A stretch of DNA of 18,564 bases from an uncultured Lachnospiraceae bacterium (GTDB lineage: Bacteria; Bacillota; Clostridia; Lachnospirales; Lachnospiraceae), in the NCBI GenBank assembly GCA_910584585.1, contig CAJUBP010000030.1, forward strand, positions 40,401-58,964. Reading direction: 5' to 3'. Shown here piece after piece: positions 13,916-18,564 of this stretch. Within the stretch, counting starts at the first letter, position 1. Every line of letters starts with the position of its first letter. The notes under the pieces are model-generated. The model worked only from the letters and a program-made list of their open reading frames with translations. It had not been told where the DNA came from and did no database searches. The translations under genes and the position numbers were made by a program.

Positions 13916-15748
13916 ATGAGAGCGGAAGCGAAGTCTGTAAAAGAAATTTTTGGAGGAGGCCCTCAGAAGCTGGTGGTGCCATTTTTCCAGAGAAGGTATG
14001 TGTGGAAAGAAGAAAACTGGGAGGAACTTCTGTCCGCCATTGAGGGAAACCGGGAGGTTCAGGTTTTTCTGGGCTCCATTATTATCAAATGGGGAGAAAA
14101 CCGGGAGCCGTCAGAGGCCGCCATTGTGGACGGTCAGCAGAGGCTGACCACGCTTTCGCTGCTGACCAAGGCAATTTATGATGAATTCAACGATACAATG
14201 CGGGGGAATGTGAAAGACACCATTCAAAATGTGTTATTTTACAAGCGAAATACCACAGACGCGCCCATCGACAGTGAGATTAAGATTACCCATTCCAGAG
14301 TGGACCGGGACGCCTACAGCGAGATCATAAGGAAAGGGGTGTTTGAAAACAAACGTCCCCGGGCAGACGAGGTATCCTGCATTGGGCAGATTGGAGCATG
14401 TTATCATTACTACAGGAGAATCCTCCATGAAAGACATCAGGATGAACTGAAAAATATTTTTGATATTATGTACAGTGACAACAATAAAATTCTGGTGCGG
14501 ATTGAACTGACGGAACATGATGTCAATGAACAGTCGATTTTTGACACCATTAACCGGGCCGGCGCCCGTCTGAGCACGGCGGATATTATCAAGAATAACC
14601 TGTTCCAGGGATTTCTGGAAAGCTGCGGCAATGATCCAGATAAAATACAGGAAGTGAACCAGATTTATGATGAGAAATGGGATCGTTTTTTCTATTCGGA
14701 AAAAGAGAAAAATGAATGGGATGAAGAACGCCGTTTCGGGAACGTAGGCAGAAATAATCTGGAATTTCTGCTGTATTGCGTGGCGAGCATTAAATGGGCT
14801 AAGGCAGATACCAGAGATTTTTCTGGCAATCTGGAAACCGTTTACACCCGTGAGACTGGGAATTATAAATTTTCAGATTATAAGGAGCTGGTAAATGAAA
14901 TTTATGAATACGCCGGAATTTTCAGCAGATATATCACGGGCATGCAGCGGAAGATGTCGGACAAGGAAGAAGCGGCAAATACTTATTTTTCCTGGCGGCA
15001 GGATGTAAAGCGGCTCTTGTTGATTCTGGAGGAATTCGGGATACAGATGTTTTATCCTTTCGTCCTGAAAATCATCAAGGAGGCAGAGGAAGATTTCAAA
15101 GACAAGCGATTGATTGCCCAGAGCAGGGCGCTGGAGAGCTTTATTATCCGCAGAAGGATTATGGGAACCAGCGTTTCGGACTATACCGCAAAGTGCAACT
15201 TGATTCTGAATCAAGGGGTAGAACAACTGTTTGCCACAGCGGGAGAGAAAGAAATTAATATCAGCGATACAGAAATCAGAAGCCAGCTCACCAAAATGAA
15301 AAGCGACACGGCCAAAATGATTTTATTTTTAATTGAGATTTCCCGGCGGACGAAAAATTCAGATGAAGACGCCTTAACCTATACTTACACGCTGGAACAT
15401 ATTATGCCTAAGAAATGGCAGGAAAATTGGGGCGTTCCGGAGTGTGACGCAGAGAATCGGCAGAAGCATATTGACGATCTGGGCAACCTTACCCTGCTGC
15501 GGAACTCCCTGAACTGCGCAGTGAAAAATTCAAATTTTAAAACCAAGATCGAAGGGATTCCGGGAACCGGCAGACAGAAAGCCAAAGAAGGGTATCAGGG
15601 GAATGTTTCTTTGAATATCACAGAAGAGATTGTGCGGCAGTATGACCAGGGCAGAAAAGAATGGAACGAAGATAGAATTGATGAGCGGAGAAATCAGTTT
15701 GCCCGGGAAATTATTGGTTTGTGGCCGCTGTATACGGGAGGGGTATGA
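13916..15748 (+). CDS. sspE: SspE/GmrSD-like DUF262-DUF1524 nuclease
   Basis: This 610-aa protein joins two domains known from GmrSD-type and SspE anti-phage enzymes. The N-terminal DUF262 domain has VPFFQRRYVW (21-30) and the signature VDGQQRLTTL (71-80), whose DGQQR residues bind nucleotide. The C-terminal DUF1524 domain is an HNH-type nuclease: E494-H495 in TLEHIMPKKW and N524 in LGNLTLLRNSLN, then NSNFKTK. In the Ssp system, SspE senses phosphorothioate DNA, which stimulates its NTPase, and it nicks invading DNA. AGGAGGT at 13901-13907 gives the start. It follows the modification genes and precedes the DndD-like module by 1 nt. Without a search, SspE cannot be told from a modified-base-targeting GmrSD or BrxU homologue except by context, which favours SspE. 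Confidence 0.8.
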   Translation: MRAEAKSVKEIFGGGPQKLVVPFFQRRYVWKEENWEELLSAIEGNREVQVFLGSIIIKWGENREPSEAAIVDGQQRLTTLSLLTKAIYDEFNDTMRGNVKDTIQNVLFYKRNTTDAPIDSEIKITHSRVDRDAYSEIIRKGVFENKRPRADEVSCIGQIGACYHYYRRILHERHQDELKNIFDIMYSDNNKILVRIELTEHDVNEQSIFDTINRAGARLSTADIIKNNLFQGFLESCGNDPDKIQEVNQIYDEKWDRFFYSEKEKNEWDEERRFGNVGRNNLEFLLYCVASIKWAKADTRDFSGNLETVYTRETGNYKFSDYKELVNEIYEYAGIFSRYITGMQRKMSDKEEAANTYFSWRQDVKRLLLILEEFGIQMFYPFVLKIIKEAEEDFKDKRLIAQSRALESFIIRRRIMGTSVSDYTAKCNLILNQGVEQLFATAGEKEINISDTEIRSQLTKMKSDTAKMILFLIEISRRTKNSDEDALTYTYTLEHIMPKKWQENWGVPECDAENRQKHIDDLGNLTLLRNSLNCAVKNSNFKTKIEGIPGTGRQKAKEGYQGNVSLNITEEIVRQYDQGRKEWNEDRIDERRNQFAREIIGLWPLYTGGV

Positions 15749-15749
15749 G

Positions 15750-15914
15750 ATGAAGGCGAAAGAGTTTGATAAAGAATTGCTTCAGGATCTGACCTTTGAA
15801 GTGCTTTATTTGGAACGGAAAAATCTTAGGAGCAGAGCCAAAACAGACCAGAAAATGGCGGAAGAATTACAAAAGATTATTGTGGAATATGCAAGGAGAA
15901 GCTATGCAGTTTGA
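15750..15914 (+). CDS. 54-aa small protein preceding the DndD-like ATPase
   Basis: The ATG at 15750 follows the sspE stop by 1 nt and has GGGAGGGG upstream. The 3' end overlaps the ATPase start by 11 nt, so all signs favour a real, coupled gene. The 54 residues are charged and probably all helical (KEFDKELLQDLTFEVLYLER, then KMAEELQKIIVEYAR). From memory, NCBI-type annotation describes a small protein associated with a CxC ATPase DNA modification system. Size and position fit, since the next gene has a CxC motif, but this was not searched. A structural partner of the ATPase is the simplest guess. Confidence 0.7.
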   Translation: MKAKEFDKELLQDLTFEVLYLERKNLRSRAKTDQKMAEELQKIIVEYARRSYAV

Positions 15915-17937
15915 ACGTATTACAATCTGTAATTTTATGAGGTATAAAGGGGAAAATACACTGCAGTTTAGCTGCGATAAAGAAAAAAATGTAACTGTTG
16001 TGCTTGGGGACAATACCGCGGGAAAAACCACCATTGCCCAGGCGTTCCGCTGGTGTCTGTACGGGGCGGTTCTGGCAGAGCGGGGCAAACGCCAGGAGGA
16101 TTATCAGCTTCTGAATACCGATACGCTTGCTTTGATGGACGCTGACAGCCGGGCAAAAGTGTGGGTAGAACTTGTGGCGGCGGATGAAGAGAAACGCTAT
16201 ATCATCCGCAGGGAACTCATCTGTACCCGGGCGTTTCCGGCAATGACAGCGGAAGAATTTCAGAAAAAACTGACCGTGCATATCGCGGATGTCAGCAGCA
16301 GCCAATCCCTGATTGAAGTGGAGCCTCGAAAGGCGGATGAATTGATCAATGAACTGTTTCCCAGGAATCTGTCCCATTATTTTCTGTTTGACGGAGAGCG
16401 GTGGAGTGATATTTCCGTAAACGGAGTCAAAGAAAATATCAGGGATTCTGTGCATATTTTAACAGGATTGTCGGCCTACCAGGCAGCCATGAAGCACTTG
16501 AAAGATATGGGCTCCTATTCTGTCATCAGCAAATTTAAAAAGAAGATTTCAGGTTCCGGAAATCTGTATGATAATTTGGAATCGGACTGCCAGCAGTGCG
16601 GCCGTAAAATAGAACACTGCAAAAGAGAAATAGAAAATCTGGAAATTAACCTCAGCAATTATAATAAAAAATGTCAGGAGATTTTGGATTATCTGAATGA
16701 AAACAAAAATACGGAATTGCTCCAGAGTCAATATCATAACCTTGGCATAGTGAAAAAGTCCCAGGCCCAGCTGTGCCTGAATCAATATAAATTATTTGTA
16801 AACGAATTCAGCAAACGCGCCTATATGCTGTTCGCAGAGCCACTAATCCAGGAGACGCTGAAATTAATAAGATCAGTGGCAGGGGAGCGGCGGGATGTGC
16901 CCCACATGCGGCAGGCGACCATTGACTATATTATTCAGGGAAAAAGATGCATCTGCGGAACGCCTTTGGCCCCTGGTTCCAAGGAATGGAATTGCCTGAT
17001 GGAGCAGCGGAACTATCTTCCGCCGGCAGATATTGGTTCCCTGTTGGGGGAATTTGAGCGCACAGCTTCCTGGTGGCGCGGCCATGCCCGGAATTTGCCG
17101 GAAGAATTGCGGGAAAAGGCTCTCCAGGTAGACGACAATGTCAAAAATTATGAGGAAACCTGTAATGAATTCATTTTGTTAGAACAGAGAATGGATGAAC
17201 ATGTTGATTTTGCCGAACACCGCAGAAGGCTGAAAAGTTACCAGAATAATATCCAGGAATTAAGCAGAAAGAAGGGGGAGCTGCAGGGACAGATCAGCTC
17301 CCTGGAGCGTCAGAGAGGGCGTCTGGAAGAAGAGATGAAAGGACTGGAGGCCAGAAATGAAGAAAACCGCAAGTGGAGAAAAAGGGTGGAGCTGGCGGAA
17401 GCCTTATATCAGAAACTGCGCCAGGATTTTTCCGCGGAAGAGAAAAAAATATTTCTGGAACTGAATCAGCAGATTCAATATAATTTCGGGCGCATGTTCA
17501 ACGCGAAGGATAAGAAGATAGAACTGTCAAACCAATACGAGATTCAGATGTATTACAAAAGCGGCGGCGGGTTTCGGGAAGAAAAGAATCTGTCGGAAGG
17601 CGAGAAAATAGCCAGAAACTTTGCCTTTATTGTAACCATTATGGACTACAGTCAGAAACGGAAAAAGGAAAAGGCCATGGAATTGTCCCAGGGAAATGAC
17701 ACATTGCCCATTGTTTTGGACGGACCATTCTCAAAATTGGGAGATGAAAATATTCGTCTGGTGTCCAAAGCGCTTCCAGAGGTGTCAGAACAGGTCATAC
17801 TATTTATGCTGAAAAAGGATTGGAAATATACCAATCTGGATCGGTTTGTGGGAAGCGCTTATTCCATTGAGAAAGATCCGGAGAAATCTTATGCGTCCAT
17901 CCGCAAAATGGAGGTATCAGAATATGGCAGTATATGA
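15904..17937 (+). CDS. DndD-like SMC/Rad50-type ATPase with CxC motif
   Basis: This 677-aa ATPase has the split-head architecture of Rad50, SMC and DndD. The N-terminus (FERITICNFMRYKGENT) and Walker A GDNTAGKT (35-42, then TIAQAFRWCLYG) are strongly DndD-like. Residues about 200-560 contain coiled-coil segments interrupted by a cysteine motif, C349-I-C351-G, where Rad50 has its zinc hook. The ABC signature LSEGEK is at 563-568, and Walker B ends LPIVLDGPFSKLGD (D606), with glycine where SMC proteins usually have glutamate. In Dnd systems DndD is the ATPase of the modification complex. Here DndC and DndE are not recognisable alongside and an Ssp machinery is present instead, so it may be an effector or an accessory. 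AAGGAG (15893-15898) sets the ATG at 15904 over the upstream one in the same frame at 15796. Confidence 0.85.
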   Translation: MQFERITICNFMRYKGENTLQFSCDKEKNVTVVLGDNTAGKTTIAQAFRWCLYGAVLAERGKRQEDYQLLNTDTLALMDADSRAKVWVELVAADEEKRYIIRRELICTRAFPAMTAEEFQKKLTVHIADVSSSQSLIEVEPRKADELINELFPRNLSHYFLFDGERWSDISVNGVKENIRDSVHILTGLSAYQAAMKHLKDMGSYSVISKFKKKISGSGNLYDNLESDCQQCGRKIEHCKREIENLEINLSNYNKKCQEILDYLNENKNTELLQSQYHNLGIVKKSQAQLCLNQYKLFVNEFSKRAYMLFAEPLIQETLKLIRSVAGERRDVPHMRQATIDYIIQGKRCICGTPLAPGSKEWNCLMEQRNYLPPADIGSLLGEFERTASWWRGHARNLPEELREKALQVDDNVKNYEETCNEFILLEQRMDEHVDFAEHRRRLKSYQNNIQELSRKKGELQGQISSLERQRGRLEEEMKGLEARNEENRKWRKRVELAEALYQKLRQDFSAEEKKIFLELNQQIQYNFGRMFNAKDKKIELSNQYEIQMYYKSGGGFREEKNLSEGEKIARNFAFIVTIMDYSQKRKKEKAMELSQGNDTLPIVLDGPFSKLGDENIRLVSKALPEVSEQVILFMLKKDWKYTNLDRFVGSAYSIEKDPEKSYASIRKMEVSEYGSI

Positions 17938-18439
17938 ATTTTTTAAAAAAGAATTTGAATTTCGGGGCAAGCATGCCCGGATGGCAGGAGAGCTGTGCAC
18001 GCTGAATGACTATGAACATACCTATTTTCGAAGAGTGATTGATGTATATGTCCTGGCAGCTGTTGTGGGGCTCCGGGTGGATCGGAAAGCAGAAGCGGAT
18101 GATTCTCCCAATGAAACAAAAAGCATTTTTCCGGAGCAGATGATAGGAGCAAAAGAAGATTTGGATTTTCTGATGCAGATAATGATGATATTGGAGAACA
18201 GAGAAAGACTGACGGCAGAAGAAAGCGTGAAAAAGGCTTTTCAGAGCGTAGAAACGAAAGAAGAATTCGAATATTACAGAGATTTGTTTCATTCCTATGT
18301 GCGGGGCGGGGTAGAGGAATTATACGAACGGCTTGTGCTGCGCAAAGGAGAAGTGGACGAGGAATTCTATGACGAAAAGACGGCAAACCTGATGGCGCTG
18401 CTGGAACGGTTTGGGGCATTTTGGGAAAAGGCGGAATAA
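17924..18439 (+). CDS. 171-aa protein of unknown function, partner of the DndD-like ATPase
   Basis: The ATG at 17924 has GGAGGT at 17910-17915 and overlaps the ATPase gene by 14 nt, so I prefer it to the upstream start in the same frame at 17846. The protein is soluble and largely helical. Residues 35-53 (FRRVIDVYVLAAVVGLRVD) faintly recall small Dnd-associated proteins with an LAA-x2-G segment, but I do not recognise the family with confidence. The C-terminal half is acidic (EVDEEFYDEK) and looks helical. It is longer than DndE (about 110-120 aa) and lacks an obvious DndE-like sequence. Tight coupling to the ATPase argues for a shared complex. It is the last well-supported gene of the operon. 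Confidence 0.75.
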   Translation: MAVYEFFKKEFEFRGKHARMAGELCTLNDYEHTYFRRVIDVYVLAAVVGLRVDRKAEADDSPNETKSIFPEQMIGAKEDLDFLMQIMMILENRERLTAEESVKKAFQSVETKEEFEYYRDLFHSYVRGGVEELYERLVLRKGEVDEEFYDEKTANLMALLERFGAFWEKAE

Positions 18440-18440
18440 T

Positions 18441-18515
18441 ATGAAAAATGCTGAAATTTGTCGGCAAATCATTTGGCTCACGGGTATAAGTGGTATAAAT
18501 GGTATAAATAGGTAA
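18441..18515 (+). CDS. Possible 24-codon ORF at the operon end
   Basis: An ATG 1 nt after the preceding stop opens a 24-codon frame ending in TAA at 18513-18515. Its C-terminus, GISGINGIN, comes from three 9-nt repeats. There is no ribosome binding site beyond the overlapping end of the previous gene and no similarity recognised. It may be chance. Confidence 0.2.
   Translation: MKNAEICRQIIWLTGISGINGINR
18483..18509 (+). repeat. Three 9-nt direct repeats, GGTATAAGT/GGTATAAAT
   Basis: Units at 18483-18491, 18492-18500 and 18501-18509 differ at one base. They contain TATAA-like cores and could be slippage, protein-binding iterons or part of a promoter for a gene beyond the window. Confidence 0.6.
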
Positions 18516-18542
18516 CAGTTCAGCCTTCAGAATTGAACCTAT
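18507..18542. terminator. Weak bulged hairpin after the operon
   Basis: ATAGG (18507-18511) with GTTCA (about 18517-18521) can pair with TGAAC and CCTAT near 18533-18542, leaving a 5-nt bulge and an 11-nt loop. The following sequence is A-rich, not T-rich, so a plus-strand intrinsic terminator is doubtful. The rest of 18440-18564 shows nothing else. Confidence 0.3.
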
Positions 18543-18564
18543 AAAAAATAATAGAAAAAAGTGC

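Noticed and set aside
15877..16455. 192-aa minus-strand open frame over the start of the DndD-like gene
   Set aside because: It lies opposite the Walker A region of the ATPase, with no sensible protein features.
6253..17937. Canonical DndABCDE operon
   Set aside because: No DndB, and no recognisable DndE. The sulfur protein carries extra domains and sits with DUF4007 and the large ATPase. Only the ATPase at 15904 is DndD-like.
6253..18439. BREX type 4 locus (PAPS-reductase-like BrxP plus large ATPase)
   Set aside because: No PglZ phosphatase or BrxL protease is present, while DUF4007, a cysteine desulfurase and DUF262-DUF1524 are. That set fits Ssp better.
17943..18467. 174-aa minus-strand open frame opposite the 171-aa gene
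   Set aside because: The plus-strand gene has a GGAGGT site and overlaps its operon neighbour. The antisense product is low-complexity, rich in P, L and S.

Overview
The window looks like a chromosomal segment of an anaerobic Firmicute of the Clostridia, most likely a gut Lachnospiraceae-type organism. The reasons are moderate GC content, strong AGGAGG-type ribosome binding sites, sigma-A-like promoters, and a clostridial-type hexameric glutamate dehydrogenase whose key lysines sit one residue off those of the Clostridium symbiosum enzyme. This is inference from sequence feel; no rRNA or other taxonomic marker is present.

Layout. 1-2049: the last codons of a probable upstream gene, then an N6-adenine DNA methyltransferase with an N-terminal helix-turn-helix and a TaqI-like C-terminus. 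2101-3509: promoter and gdhA (NADP-type glutamate dehydrogenase), ending in a strong nested hairpin terminator (3559-3635). 3747-5315, minus strand: an AAA ATPase fused to a PD-(D/E)XK nuclease-like C-terminus, started from TTG. 5414-5505: a 35-bp imperfect inverted repeat. 5553-5885, minus strand: a small XRE-type repressor. Divergent from it, a near-consensus promoter (5973-6001) drives one tightly packed operon that runs to 18439.

That operon is the centre of interest. It encodes a 65-aa protein resembling half of an XRE domain, then homologues of the single-strand DNA phosphorothioation (PT) system in the order SspD (PAPS-reductase-like sulfurtransferase, with extra zinc-ribbon and ferredoxin domains), SspB (DUF4007), SspC (1198-aa ATPase) and SspA (cysteine desulfurase). 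An SspE/GmrSD-type DUF262-DUF1524 nuclease follows. Three overlapping genes close the operon: a 54-aa protein, a DndD-like SMC/Rad50-type ATPase with a CxC motif, and a 171-aa protein of unknown function. I infer that SspA-D put sulfur into the DNA backbone, SspE acts as a PT-dependent anti-phage effector, and the last three genes form a second module, either restriction or modification, on the same sulfur mark. A DndD-family ATPase inside an Ssp-type locus, with no DndB, DndC or recognisable DndE, is the least ordinary part.

The two widest gaps inside the operon are both occupied by degenerate copies of the 3' end of the preceding gene: the sspD tail is duplicated once (about 75-nt offset), and the sspA tail forms four 38-nt units arranged as a duplicated A-B dimer. 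All Ssp and Dnd names rest on motif recognition and gene context from memory; no database search was run.
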